Under the pieces are notes generated by a model. That model saw only the letters and a list, made by a program, of their open reading frames with translations. It was not told where the DNA came from and ran no database searches. 64,000 nt of DNA from Thermosynechococcus vestitus BP-1 (GTDB taxonomy: Bacteria > Cyanobacteriota > Cyanobacteriia > Thermosynechococcales > Thermosynechococcaceae). Shown one piece after another: positions 18,094 to 27,406 of the stretch. Both the position numbers and the translations under genes were made by a program. Each line of letters starts with the position of its first letter. Positions within the stretch are counted from its first letter, which is position 1. The stretch is from NCBI RefSeq assembly GCF_000011345.1, contig NC_004113.1, forward strand, positions 1,488,001 through 1,552,000, given 5' to 3'.

Positions 18094-18645
18094 ATGCCTC
18101 GACGTTCGCCATCTCCACCGCGTCCCCGTCCCCAAACTCGTCGTCCTCCAGAGCCAGAATCCAAGTCGGCGGTGAACACCCGTACCTTGGCGGTCTTGGG
18201 CGGCGTTTTCATTATTGGGGTTGGCGTTGGCGTCACCTTTAGCAAAACCACGACCCTTAACCCAGATAACGTGGCCTCGACGCAGTTTATTGATCAAGCA
18301 GCGCCCAATCCCGATATTTGCGTGCAATTTGGCGCGAGCGCGATCGCGGTGGATACGCGGATTTTTGTGACCTTTAATCCCTTTTCGGTTTTTGTGTCTC
18401 AACCCTCAATGCAACCGGGCTGTGTTCTGCGGGCCAACAACGTTGCCCTCCTAGAGCAGCGACAACTCATTACGGGTGAACAGTTGCGCAGTTGTCGCCA
18501 ACGGCTGAATACCTTTGGCTATGTTGGTAACCTAGACGCCAAGCCTGAAATTAGCTGTGTCTATCAGAGCACAACGGATAAAAACCTCTTCCTCAAACTC
18601 TCAGGCTTGGGTAATGGTGCTGCGGGTGAAACCGGTAATTTCTAG
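18094..18645 (+). CDS. DUF3172 family membrane-anchored protein
   Basis: A 183-residue protein starting at ATG 18094. A basic Pro/Arg-rich N-terminus (residues 1-27) precedes one membrane segment (TLAVLGGVFIIGVGVGVTF, about 32-50). The rest faces the other side and contains DICVQFGASAIAVDTRIFVTFNPFSVFVSQPS, typical of DUF3172, found in cyanobacteria and plastids. Function unknown. It precedes the MlaE-type permease by nine bases and is probably in its operon. Confidence 0.8.
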   Translation: MPRRSPSPPRPRPQTRRPPEPESKSAVNTRTLAVLGGVFIIGVGVGVTFSKTTTLNPDNVASTQFIDQAAPNPDICVQFGASAIAVDTRIFVTFNPFSVFVSQPSMQPGCVLRANNVALLEQRQLITGEQLRSCRQRLNTFGYVGNLDAKPEISCVYQSTTDKNLFLKLSGLGNGAAGETGNF

Positions 18646-18654
18646 GACGCAACA

Positions 18655-19458
18655 GTGAAGGCGATGAAGTGGCCACGGCTACGCTGGCGTGCAAGCCAAG
18701 GTGTCCAACGCTTGGGTACAGCCCTTCTCTTAGGGGGTCAAGTCATCTACCGTGTGCTGCGGGGGCGGATTGCTCTGCGTAACTTGATCGAGCAAATGGC
18801 TTTGGTGGGGCCTGCCTCCCTCAGTGTTGCCCTGATTACAGCTGCCTTCGTGGGTATGGTGTTTACGATTCAAGTCGCCCGTGAATTTATTGCCTTTGGT
18901 GCCACGTCTGCGGTGGGTGGGGTGCTGGCGATCGCCCTTGCGCGGGAACTAGGGCCTGTACTGACAGCGGTGGTGCTCGCCGGCCGGGTTGGCTCCGCCT
19001 TTGCAGCTGAAATTGGTACCATGAAAGTCACTGAGCAAATTGACGCCCTCTATATGTTAGGCACCAACCCCGTAGATTACTTAGTGGTGCCACGGTTTAT
19101 TGCCTGTGTGGTCATGTTGCCAATTCTTAATATCCTAGCACTGGTAACGGGTTTGTGGGGGGGGTTGATTATTGGCGATTATCTCTACGGTATTCCCCCT
19201 GGGGTATATATTGAGTCCATTCAGAACTTTCTGCAAACTTGGGATCTGTGGAGTTCAATTATCAAATCGGGCATTTTTGGTGGTGTGGTGGCCATCATTG
19301 GCTGCAGTTGGGGCATTACAACCACGGGGGGCGCCAAGGGAGTCGGTCAATCCACCACGGCAGCAGTGGTGATCTCGCTACTGGCCATTTTTATTCTCAA
19401 CTTTTTCCTGTCTTGGGCACTCTTTGGCGGCAACAGTAGCCTCGTACCCACGTTCTAG
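18655..19458 (+). CDS. MlaE-family lipid ABC transporter permease
   Basis: Permease of an Mla-type lipid transport system, 267 residues with five to six membrane segments. Family motifs: GMVFTIQVAREFIAFG, ALARELGPVLTAVVLAGRVGSAFAAEIGTMKVTEQIDAL and the C-terminal GGAKGVGQSTTAAVV. It starts at GTG 18655 with TAGGA upstream; ATG 18664 is an alternative. Neither an MlaF ATPase nor an MlaD gene is nearby, so the partners are elsewhere. Cyanobacterial and plastid homologues (TGD1 in plants) move lipids between envelope membranes. Confidence 0.93.
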   Translation: MKAMKWPRLRWRASQGVQRLGTALLLGGQVIYRVLRGRIALRNLIEQMALVGPASLSVALITAAFVGMVFTIQVAREFIAFGATSAVGGVLAIALARELGPVLTAVVLAGRVGSAFAAEIGTMKVTEQIDALYMLGTNPVDYLVVPRFIACVVMLPILNILALVTGLWGGLIIGDYLYGIPPGVYIESIQNFLQTWDLWSSIIKSGIFGGVVAIIGCSWGITTTGGAKGVGQSTTAAVVISLLAIFILNFFLSWALFGGNSSLVPTF

Positions 19459-19469
19459 AGGGCTGGTCT

Positions 19470-19850
19470 ATGGAACTGCGAGTGGGGCAAGGCTGGCGGG
19501 TGGGCTGGCGCAGTGATCAACACTATGCAGGTCTGGTGGGTGCCGAGGATTGGGCCACCGAACTCACTGACGCTGAGTTTAGGGCATTTGTGGAGCTATT
19601 TCGCCAACTCCATGAGCAGCTTCAGGCGATCGCCCCCGAATTGATGCCCGAGGAAATGATTACCCTCAGTGGCCACAACGACGCTGTGCAGTTGGAATTG
19701 GAGGGCTATCCCCATGCCTATAGCCTGCATCTGATTGTGTTGGGCGATCGCCGCGTTGAGGGTACATGGCCTGCCCCTGTGCCCCCAGACTTTCTCCTTG
19801 CCTGCTGTGAACTGAAGGACGGGATTGCGAAGGGGCAAAGTTTACAATAG
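19470..19850 (+). CDS. DUF1818 family protein
   Basis: A 126-residue soluble protein beginning MELRVGQGWRVGW, with the conserved block VGAEDWATELTDAEF and a C-terminal VEGTWPAPVPPDFLLAC. This fits DUF1818, a cyanobacterial and plastid family of unknown function. It lies 11 bases after the permease gene on the same strand and is probably in that operon. Confidence 0.8.
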   Translation: MELRVGQGWRVGWRSDQHYAGLVGAEDWATELTDAEFRAFVELFRQLHEQLQAIAPELMPEEMITLSGHNDAVQLELEGYPHAYSLHLIVLGDRRVEGTWPAPVPPDFLLACCELKDGIAKGQSLQ

Positions 19851-19880
19851 AAGACATCCTTCTCGGTTGCGATCGCCCCT

Positions 19881-22769
19881 ATGACCTCTGCGAAATCCCC
19901 GAAGGTCAGCCCCCCTTTGGCGGCACTAGTGAACACCATCAAACAGTTACAACAGCAAGAGCAAATTGGCGGACTCATTGCTCCCTTGGTGAGCTTTGTC
20001 CAAGAAACCCTCGGTATGTCCTTTGTCTGGTTGGGGCTGTACAATGAAGCCTCCAAACAACTCATTGGCCAAGGGGGAACAACGCCCGTCGGTGATCATC
20101 CCTTTCTCAAACAGAAACTGACCCTTGCTGCGGGCAGTCTTCTCGATCAGGTGTTGATGAACCGCAAGCCCATTAGTTTGCCTAGTCTTAAGGAGGAACC
20201 TCGCCTAGGAGAATTACGGGAAGCCGCCACCCGTTTGGGTATTCAAGGCACCGCTATCTATCCCATTGTCCGCCATCGTCAACCCCTTGGCATTCTCATC
20301 ACCGGTTCCACCACATGGGGCGATACGCTGCGGGGGGATGATTTGGCCCACATGAGCCTCCTAGTCAGTGCCCTTGGACCAGAACTAGAACGCCTAGCAG
20401 CCACCAAAACAACGAAAGGGGTACCAGAAGCAAAGCAGGTGGCTGCTGCCGCAATGACTAGTGATGACCCCATACGCCATCTGCTGCAGGAGGCCAGCCG
20501 TGCCAATAGCTTCAGTCAGCGTATTGAAGCCCTGTTGCTGGCAGTGCACCAATTCTGTCAACCTCAACGTACCAGCCTCTTTTGGCGAGATGTGGCGCAA
20601 CCCCTCTATCGGCGGCGCAGTTACACCGTTGGTAAACCCCAGAGCCGCGAGAGCCAGCGACAACCCCTAGCAATTACGCAGCAGGAGTTAGCAGGTTGTT
20701 ATACTGCCCTTGCCAGTGGCCAAACCGTGAGTGTCAGCGATAGCCAAAGTGTGGTCAGTGCCACCGCACCATTGCGGCTGATGCAAATGCTCAACTGCCG
20801 TGCCCTTCTGGCAACCCCGATTCTGGTGGGCACCGAGGTCGTGGGCTTTCTCACATTCGAGCGCAATGACCCTTACCCTTGGAACGACAACGAGAAGAAG
20901 CTCCTGCAAATCACCGCAGAGCTATTGGCCTTAGCAGCCCCCACTGAACGTCTGGAACATCTCTTGGCACAGACGCAGCATGCCCAAAGCTTGGTGAGTG
21001 AGTTGGCTCAAGCCATCTGTGATGAGCAGGACTGGCGGCGGGTGCTCCACCGTGCGGGCGAAAGGTTGGCGGCGGATCTGGGGGCGCAGTGGGTCTTTTT
21101 GCTGACCTATAACTCCCTGACCCAAGCCTTTGATGTTGTGTTTCAGTATCCGGCTCCCCGGGGGCGCGATCGCCATCCCCCCTTCCCACCATTGCAAAAA
21201 ATGGACTGGCAGCTTCTGGAAACGGCAACAACAGCCATTGCCCTTGAGGACTACAGCAATGAATTGCGCCTTTACTCTTGGAAAGAGGTTCTCGGCAAGC
21301 TGAATATCCAGTCCCTTCTAGCGGCAACCACCACCCCTGGCCATTCTCTGGAGGCGCTGCTGCTGGTGGGGCGCACTGAACCCACCCTTTGGGGCAAAGG
21401 TCAGCAAACCCTTGTACAGGAGGTGGCTCGCCTCCTTGGCCTGATTAGCCATCAGTGGCAACTGCAAAAGACCAATACGCAGCAGGAGCAGGTGCGATCG
21501 GCGATGTTGGCGGGGTTAAGGGCACTGCAACGCACCCAAAACCTCGAGCGCCTTGAACTGACGGGCTTGCAGCAGCTCATGAATTTGATGCAGGTGCCCC
21601 TTGTTGCTTTAGTAACTTGGCAACCCGGTCAGACCGTTGGCTCGATTGTGGCACCGCCCCCCAGCCATCCCAAGTTTGTCATTCGCAACGACATTGAGAT
21701 TCCTATCTATGAGGATCCCCTCATCCACAGTGCCCTGATGGCCTCCCAAGCCGATGTCAATGGCAATCCCTACGCTGGGTTGATTCAAACCACGGCAGCC
21801 GAACTGGATCCCCGTACCCGTGAGTGGCTGTCGGGGCCAGATATTGGCCAAATTTTGGCGATCGCCCTGCGCACAGATCCAGAATATGAGCCTTCGGGAG
21901 TGCTGATTGTGGCCGATCACCGCGATCGCCTCTGGTCAACCTTGCACCTAGAGGCCTTCATTACCCTTGTCAACCATTTAGCTTGGGCACACCGCAGCAC
22001 CTCCCTTATTCAGATGCTCACCCAAGGCTGGCAGACCCTTGAAACCCTCAACTGGTACAAACACCGTCGCCTTGAGCAGGTCTATGGTCAACTCACGAGT
22101 TTCTGCCAGCAGTTGACGCAATGGGTTCAGGAGCACCCCGAGGCAGACCCACTGCTGCGGCGGTTGGGCACGCTCCTGCAAACCCAGTTGGAATCTCTCC
22201 ATCCTCTCCTGAGCCATGAGGTGTGGCAACTGGACAAAGCCACCCACACAGCAGGCCTAGCGGTGGTCCTCAAGCGAGTGATGGATCGCATCGAAAACTG
22301 GAAGCAGCGCAAACAACTGTGGATTCAAGTTCACAATCAGCCCGTGCTCACCCTCAATGGCGACCTTAGCAAGCTGGAGTTAATCCTCTATGAATTGCTG
22401 CTTTTTGCCTGCCAGCGATCGCCCTCCCAAGGTCGCATTGACATTTGGTGTCAGCAAATTGAAGGCATCGGTCAGGGGGGGAAAACGGCGTCTTGGCTGG
22501 AACTCTCCATTACCGACAATGGGGAAGTGGAGCCACAGTTACTCATTAAACTGCACCAACTGGAACATCTTGACTGGCTAGCTCCCTCTAGCCTTGATCA
22601 GCCCCCCGGGCGCCACCTCAAAATTTGCTGCCATCTTTGTCAACGCCTAGGCTACAGCCTTGACATGTATAAGTTAGAGGATGGCCGCTTCCTCAGTCGT
22701 CTGCTCATTCCCCTCAATCATGGCGACACGGGTACCTTCGAACTGCAATCCTCACAGCCACGCCAATGA
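19881..22769 (+). CDS. Multi-GAF sensor protein with degenerate kinase-like C-terminus
   Basis: A 962-residue cytosolic sensor. Three to four GAF-like regions are visible: about residues 25-170 (LGMSFVWLGLYN), 215-355 (RTSLFWRDVAQ, ALLATPILVGTEVVGFLTFERN), 375-540 and 560-720. The GAF blocks lack the usual bilin-binding Cys-His pair in a clear context. The C-terminal ~200 residues imitate a histidine kinase: a helical segment near 735-800 without an evident phospho-acceptor H-E/D box, then an ATPase-like part with LSITDNGE and PPGRHLKICCHLCQRLG in place of the N, G1 and G2 boxes. Kinase activity is doubtful. Its TGA overlaps the ATG of feoB by four bases. Confidence 0.75.
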   Translation: MTSAKSPKVSPPLAALVNTIKQLQQQEQIGGLIAPLVSFVQETLGMSFVWLGLYNEASKQLIGQGGTTPVGDHPFLKQKLTLAAGSLLDQVLMNRKPISLPSLKEEPRLGELREAATRLGIQGTAIYPIVRHRQPLGILITGSTTWGDTLRGDDLAHMSLLVSALGPELERLAATKTTKGVPEAKQVAAAAMTSDDPIRHLLQEASRANSFSQRIEALLLAVHQFCQPQRTSLFWRDVAQPLYRRRSYTVGKPQSRESQRQPLAITQQELAGCYTALASGQTVSVSDSQSVVSATAPLRLMQMLNCRALLATPILVGTEVVGFLTFERNDPYPWNDNEKKLLQITAELLALAAPTERLEHLLAQTQHAQSLVSELAQAICDEQDWRRVLHRAGERLAADLGAQWVFLLTYNSLTQAFDVVFQYPAPRGRDRHPPFPPLQKMDWQLLETATTAIALEDYSNELRLYSWKEVLGKLNIQSLLAATTTPGHSLEALLLVGRTEPTLWGKGQQTLVQEVARLLGLISHQWQLQKTNTQQEQVRSAMLAGLRALQRTQNLERLELTGLQQLMNLMQVPLVALVTWQPGQTVGSIVAPPPSHPKFVIRNDIEIPIYEDPLIHSALMASQADVNGNPYAGLIQTTAAELDPRTREWLSGPDIGQILAIALRTDPEYEPSGVLIVADHRDRLWSTLHLEAFITLVNHLAWAHRSTSLIQMLTQGWQTLETLNWYKHRRLEQVYGQLTSFCQQLTQWVQEHPEADPLLRRLGTLLQTQLESLHPLLSHEVWQLDKATHTAGLAVVLKRVMDRIENWKQRKQLWIQVHNQPVLTLNGDLSKLELILYELLLFACQRSPSQGRIDIWCQQIEGIGQGGKTASWLELSITDNGEVEPQLLIKLHQLEHLDWLAPSSLDQPPGRHLKICCHLCQRLGYSLDMYKLEDGRFLSRLLIPLNHGDTGTFELQSSQPRQ

Positions 22770-24556
22770 CCCCCAGCACGATCGCTCTTCTCGGCCTCCC
22801 CAACACTGGTAAATCGACATTTTTCAATCGCATTGCTGCCGCCCGTGCCCGTGTGGGCAACTGGCCAGGGATTACGGTGGACTTAGCAGAAGCGGAGATG
22901 TCCCTCAATGGTGAGAGGGTTAAGCTGGTGGATTTACCAGGCATCTACGATCTAGCGGGGACAGCTGCCGATGAAACCATTGTGCGTGAGTTTTTCCAAC
23001 GGGTGCCGGTGCGGTTGGTGTTGGTGATTCTCAATGCCAGTCAGATTCAGCATCAATTGCGCTTAGCCCTGCAGGTGAAGGCGTGGGGGCTACCCATGGT
23101 GGTGCTTTTGAATATGGCTGATGAGGCTGGGCAACTGGGGATTGAGATTGATACTGCGAAGTTGAGCGATCGCCTGGGGGTGCCCGTCGTTGCTCTCAGT
23201 GCTAAATACGGTGGTGGCTATTGGCAGGCCTACGAAACAATTTGCCATGCGCTCAAGGAAGCCCCTATTCCCCAAGGGCCGCTCCTGCAACCAACGTTGC
23301 CAGAGCTTGATTCGGGAGCGATCGCACCCCTACTAGCGGACACCGTCACTTTCCCTAGTCGCACCGTTCGTAGACTGACAGAGCAATTGGATGACTGGTT
23401 GCTACACCCCCTGTGGGGACTGCCCCTGTTTTTTGGGGGGCTATACCTTGTCTTTCAAGTGGTGTGGGTACTGGGTCTAGGGCTGCAGGGCTGGCTCAGT
23501 GATACCTTTGAAGCCTTTCAGGGACAGGTGCTAGAGCCAGTTTTTGCCGGGCTTCCCCCCTTGCTCAGCAGTTTGCTGCTTGAGGGCCTCTATGGCGGCA
23601 TAACCACAGTGGCAGCGTTTGTGCCCTTAGTCACCATCTTCTTTATTGTGATGGCGATCGTCGAAGACAGTGGCTACTTGGCCCGGGCTGCTTATCTCAT
23701 GGATGGGCTCATGGCCCGCTTGGGTTTAGATGGCCGCAGTTTTGTTCTCGGCTTGATGGGCTTTGGCTGCAATGTCCCGGCCCTGATGGCCACCCGCATT
23801 ATTCGCTCGCCGGGGCTGCGGCTACTGACAATGCTGATCATTCCCTTTTCCCTCTGTTCAGCACGGCTACAGGTGTTTGTCTTTCTCATTGCCTGTTTGT
23901 TTCCACCGCAGTGGGGGGCAGCGGTCCTTGTGTCTCTCTATGGTTGGAGTATTCTCGCCGCCTTGTTCACGGCCCTCTGTTTTCAAGGTTATTTCCCGAA
24001 TACAGATCCCTTTTTGCTGGAGTTGCCCCCCTATCGTTGGCCGACGGCACAACAGGTGATCCTGCGGGCCTGGGGCGAGGTGCGGCACTTTCTCTCGCGG
24101 GCAACGGGCTTCATTATGATGGGTGTGTTGGTGGTGTGGGCATTGACCCATTTGCCCTTGAATGCAACCCCCTCAAGCCCAGAGACCTGGGCGGGCCGAC
24201 TGGGGACGGCGCTACAGCCGCTTTTGGCACCGGTGGGCATTACACCTGAACTGACGATCGCCCTCATTGTTGGCTTTGTGGCTAAGGAGATTGTCATTGG
24301 CGCGTTGGCAGTTATCTATCACCTTTCCGGTACCTCCCTACAGCAGGCGATCGCCCAGGACTTGACCCCCCTGCAGGCCTACAGCTTTATGCTTTTTACG
24401 CTCCTTTACACCCCCTGTCTCAGCACCCTGGCCACCCTCTGGAGTGAATCAAAACGCGGACCGTTGACAATTTTTGCTACCCTCTATGCCTTGGGGATAG
24501 CGTGGCTTGTGAGCGGCGCTGTCTATCAACTGGGGCACTGGTGGGGCTGGGGCTAA
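22766..24556 (+). CDS. feoB: Ferrous iron transporter FeoB
   Basis: GTP-regulated Fe(II) transporter of the inner membrane, 596 residues, shorter than the ~770 of E. coli. The N-terminal G domain has G1 GLPNTGKST, the switch region NWPGITVD, G3 DLPGIYDLAG and G4 NMAD. The membrane part carries GFGCNVPALMATR and the second Gate-like GFVAKEIVIGAL. No feoA is adjacent. It is translationally coupled to the upstream GAF sensor (ATGA overlap) and to cobI (TAATG overlap), so all three are probably one operon. Confidence 0.95.
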   Translation: MTPSTIALLGLPNTGKSTFFNRIAAARARVGNWPGITVDLAEAEMSLNGERVKLVDLPGIYDLAGTAADETIVREFFQRVPVRLVLVILNASQIQHQLRLALQVKAWGLPMVVLLNMADEAGQLGIEIDTAKLSDRLGVPVVALSAKYGGGYWQAYETICHALKEAPIPQGPLLQPTLPELDSGAIAPLLADTVTFPSRTVRRLTEQLDDWLLHPLWGLPLFFGGLYLVFQVVWVLGLGLQGWLSDTFEAFQGQVLEPVFAGLPPLLSSLLLEGLYGGITTVAAFVPLVTIFFIVMAIVEDSGYLARAAYLMDGLMARLGLDGRSFVLGLMGFGCNVPALMATRIIRSPGLRLLTMLIIPFSLCSARLQVFVFLIACLFPPQWGAAVLVSLYGWSILAALFTALCFQGYFPNTDPFLLELPPYRWPTAQQVILRAWGEVRHFLSRATGFIMMGVLVVWALTHLPLNATPSSPETWAGRLGTALQPLLAPVGITPELTIALIVGFVAKEIVIGALAVIYHLSGTSLQQAIAQDLTPLQAYSFMLFTLLYTPCLSTLATLWSESKRGPLTIFATLYALGIAWLVSGAVYQLGHWWGWG

Positions 24557-25287
24557 TGGCTACTCTCTGTGGCATTGGTGTTGGTCCTGGGGATCCCGAA
24601 CTCATCACCCTCAAAGGCTGGCGACGCTTGCAGCAAGCGACGGTGATTGCCTTTCCTGCGGGGCTACAGGGGCGCCGCGGCATTGCCGAGGAGATCATTG
24701 CCCCCTACAAACAACCCCAGCAAATTTACCTCCCCCTGGAATTCCCCTATGTTCTTGAGCCAGATATCTTAGAACGGGCATGGCAAAAGGCAGCGGATCA
24801 AGTCTATGCATACCTCACTCAGGGCAGGGATGTGGTGTTTGTCTCTGAGGGGGATGTCAGTTTCTATAGTACGTTTTCCTATCTAGCAGCCGCCCTCCAG
24901 AACCTTGACTCCCAGATTGCGATTGAGGTGATTCCGGGAGTTTGCTCGCCCTTGGCGGCGGCCGCCAGTTTAGGGGTGCCCCTGACCCTGGGGAGCGATC
25001 GCTTGGCAATTGTCCCAGGGATGTACCACGGAGATGACCTCGCTCGGGTCTGGGCATGGGCAGAGGTGGTGGTTTTCATGAAGGTGCGATCGGTCTATGG
25101 CCAGGTCTGGCATTGGCTCAAGGAACAGAACCTCCTGGAGCAGGCGGCAGTGGTGAGCTGGGCAACAACGCCTAAACAGCAAATCTACACCCCCCTTACG
25201 AACTATCCAGAGTTAACCCTGCCCTACTTTTCGCTGCTCATTCTCTGGAAGCAGCGCCCAATTTTGCAGAATTTCTCGAGGGCTTAA
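24556..25287 (+). CDS. cobI: Precorrin-2 C20-methyltransferase
   Basis: SAM-dependent tetrapyrrole methylase of cobalamin synthesis, adding the C20 methyl group to (cobalt-)precorrin-2. 243 residues, complete. The N-terminal loop GIGVGPGDPELITLKG and the second motif FVSEGDVSFYSTFSYL are diagnostic, with EVIPGVCSPLAAAASLG following. Start ATG 24556 shares a base with the feoB stop. The anaerobic-route name would be cbiL; sequence reading alone does not separate the two. Confidence 0.92.
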   Translation: MATLCGIGVGPGDPELITLKGWRRLQQATVIAFPAGLQGRRGIAEEIIAPYKQPQQIYLPLEFPYVLEPDILERAWQKAADQVYAYLTQGRDVVFVSEGDVSFYSTFSYLAAALQNLDSQIAIEVIPGVCSPLAAAASLGVPLTLGSDRLAIVPGMYHGDDLARVWAWAEVVVFMKVRSVYGQVWHWLKEQNLLEQAAVVSWATTPKQQIYTPLTNYPELTLPYFSLLILWKQRPILQNFSRA

Positions 25288-25739
25288 GTCAAGCCTAGGC
25301 GGCCACTGAAATAGTCCTGTAACTGTTGGGCATGGTCATGAGCTAAATCGGCTAAGGGGACGTCACTGAGGGCAAAGGCGGCCACGGCCCGCACTTCCTT
25401 GATATCCATGACCTGTGGCTCACCGCTGACGCGGGCAGTGATCGCGATACACACCGCATGCACCCGCGGATCCCGCTTCGGGTCAGAATAGACCCCCACT
25501 AAACCCTCAAAGCAGGTGAGGGTGAGACCCGTTTCCTCCGCTAATTCCCGTGCCCCCGTGTCGAGGATCGTTTCTCCCCAGTCCATCATGCCCCCTGGCA
25601 GCGACCATTGCCCCGTATCGCGGCGTTGGACCAAAATCAGGCGATCGCCTGCCGTCAAGGCAATGACTGACACCGCCACAAAGGGATGCCGCCAGAATCG
25701 CTTCAGGAAAAAGCGTAGAACTCGCCAAAACCCATTCAC
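25284..25739 (-). CDS. NUDIX hydrolase
   Basis: A 151-residue hydrolase of nucleoside diphosphates linked to another moiety. The Nudix box is complete: GGMMDWGETILDTGARELAE followed by ETGL, with the catalytic RELAEE glutamates. The N-terminus (WRVLRFFLKRFWRHPFVAV) is basic and hydrophobic. ADP-ribose or NADH could be substrates, but this is not readable. It overlaps the upstream bcp gene by four bases (ATGA), so the pair is an operon, and it is convergent with cobI. Confidence 0.9.
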   Translation of the reverse strand: MNGFWRVLRFFLKRFWRHPFVAVSVIALTAGDRLILVQRRDTGQWSLPGGMMDWGETILDTGARELAEETGLTLTCFEGLVGVYSDPKRDPRVHAVCIAITARVSGEPQVMDIKEVRAVAAFALSDVPLADLAHDHAQQLQDYFSGRLGLT

Positions 25740-26206
25740 CCTTGCAGCCGCTCCAGATCCGCTAGCACTTGCGCCACGTGGGCAGCGGGTTTGACCCGCC
25801 GATAAATGGCGGCAATTTTACCTGTGGGATCGATGAGAAACGTATCCCGATAGACACCTAGATATTCCTTGCCCATGAACTTTTTCGGGCCATAGCTGCC
25901 GTAGGCCTGGGCAACTTTGGCATCCACATCTGCCAGCAGACGAAAGGGCAAGTCGAGCTTTTGCTGGAATTTGGCGTGGGAGGTGACACTATCGGGGCTG
26001 ATGCCTAAGATAACGACGTTGCGATCGCCCAAGGTGGCACTAAGCTCACGGTAGGCACAGGCTTCTGTGGTGCAGCCAGGGGTATTGTCACGGGGATAGA
26101 AATAGAGAATCACCCACTGGCCTTGAAAGTCAGCCAAACGCACCAACTGACCCGTGGCATCCGCCAGTTCAAAGGGGGGAGCGATCGCCCCAGCGGTTAG
26201 GGACAT
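25736..26206 (-). CDS. bcp: Peroxiredoxin of the Bcp/PrxQ type
   Basis: Thiol peroxidase of 156 residues reducing H2O2 and organic hydroperoxides. The active site is YFYPRDNTPGCTTEACAYRE: peroxidatic Cys in TPGC and resolving Cys five residues later, typical of PrxQ. The start MSLTAGAIAPPFEL is normal. It is co-transcribed with the nudix gene downstream. Confidence 0.94.
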   Translation of the reverse strand: MSLTAGAIAPPFELADATGQLVRLADFQGQWVILYFYPRDNTPGCTTEACAYRELSATLGDRNVVILGISPDSVTSHAKFQQKLDLPFRLLADVDAKVAQAYGSYGPKKFMGKEYLGVYRDTFLIDPTGKIAAIYRRVKPAAHVAQVLADLERLQG

Positions 26207-26284
26207 TTTTGAGCAATTCCCAAGGGTTGACCCTTTCTATCTTCCCCCAGTTTGGCTCCTGCTGGAGTGGCCAGGGGGGAGCCT

Positions 26285-27403
26285 CTAGCCCTCAGAGAAA
26301 AAGAGGCGAATCAATAGGTACAGCATGAGCTGGCGATAGCGATAGAGGAGGAAGGCGATCGCCGGTGTCAGAACCACAAAAAAGCCGTAGAGGCCGACCA
26401 CGGTGGCTAAGTCGGTGTGGAAAAAGTCGCGGGCAAGGCGAACCAAGTCGTGATCAATGCCCCCCTTACCCATGAGGTACATTTCCCGAACCACAGGATT
26501 AAACTGCAACTGCCAAGCAAAGCGCATATTAAAAAACACAATGAAAAACCCCACCATACCGTAGAGGGGACGTTCAATGGGGTAGCGGCACCCCCAACCA
26601 CTGAGGGCACGGTAGAGAAAAATCCCAGCAAAAACAAGTTCAAAGCCATGCCCCATCGCCACAAAGAGCATTTCATGGACAGGACTAAAGGCCACAAGGG
26701 TATAGACCAGCGTCAAGACCCCAAGGCAAATAAGGGTCAGCCGATTTTGACGGTAGAAATAGGCCAAGGCCAGTAATCCTGTGTAGATGAGCAGGACAAG
26801 CCCCCCTGCGCGATCGCCATGGAGGGTGACGCCACCACCGTAGCGAAAATCAAAGGCCGGAACCGCTGGATAGCCAAAGAGCCAGGCCACCACTGCATGA
26901 CCCAGCTCGTGAACCAGAGTCACCAGCGGACTGAGCAAAAAGGTCATCTGCTCGGAAGCAAGGAGCAAAAGCGATAGACCCAACCCCGCTGCCATCACTT
27001 GCCAATCTTGGCTGCTGAGGGGTTGTACGGGAATGCCAAACGCCTCCCTGCGGGGCGGGGTGGGGAGCTGCTGACGCAGGTGCTCCCCCTTGGCAAGGCG
27101 CAGTAACTCATGGGGACAGGTCAGATCAAGCACCTCTTCCCAGAGATCGTTGCTGCCTTGGGAGGCGGTGATCAGGAGTCTGCTGTGGGCATAGTTTGGC
27201 CAATGGACCAGTTCGCGAGCGAGTAGCGTTAGCACAATCGCAGCCGGGACAGCCCTTGGACACTGAAGGCGCAACAGGAGACATTCTCGCTGCTGGCTCA
27301 CTGTGACCCCTATCCCCTTGGGAGCAAGGGCCGCCCCTAGAAGGGCTTGAATGGCCGCGAGATTCCCTGTGGCAGCCACTAGGCGTAGAGCAGAGCGAGT
27401 CAT
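26285..27403 (-). CDS. M50-like membrane metalloprotease-type protein
   Basis: A 372-residue protein. Residues about 1-125 are soluble with no motif I can name. From about residue 130 on there are six or more membrane segments. The first contains HELGHAVVAWLFG, the HExxH zinc motif of M50 site-2 protease-like families, and NMRFAWQL lies in a later helix. The third M50 ligand motif (NxxPxxxxDGG) is not obvious, so proteolysis is uncertain. It lies four bases downstream of the next gene up and is probably co-transcribed with it. Confidence 0.7.
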   Translation of the reverse strand: MTRSALRLVAATGNLAAIQALLGAALAPKGIGVTVSQQRECLLLRLQCPRAVPAAIVLTLLARELVHWPNYAHSRLLITASQGSNDLWEEVLDLTCPHELLRLAKGEHLRQQLPTPPRREAFGIPVQPLSSQDWQVMAAGLGLSLLLLASEQMTFLLSPLVTLVHELGHAVVAWLFGYPAVPAFDFRYGGGVTLHGDRAGGLVLLIYTGLLALAYFYRQNRLTLICLGVLTLVYTLVAFSPVHEMLFVAMGHGFELVFAGIFLYRALSGWGCRYPIERPLYGMVGFFIVFFNMRFAWQLQFNPVVREMYLMGKGGIDHDLVRLARDFFHTDLATVVGLYGFFVVLTPAIAFLLYRYRQLMLYLLIRLFFSEG

Positions 27404-27406
27404 GAT

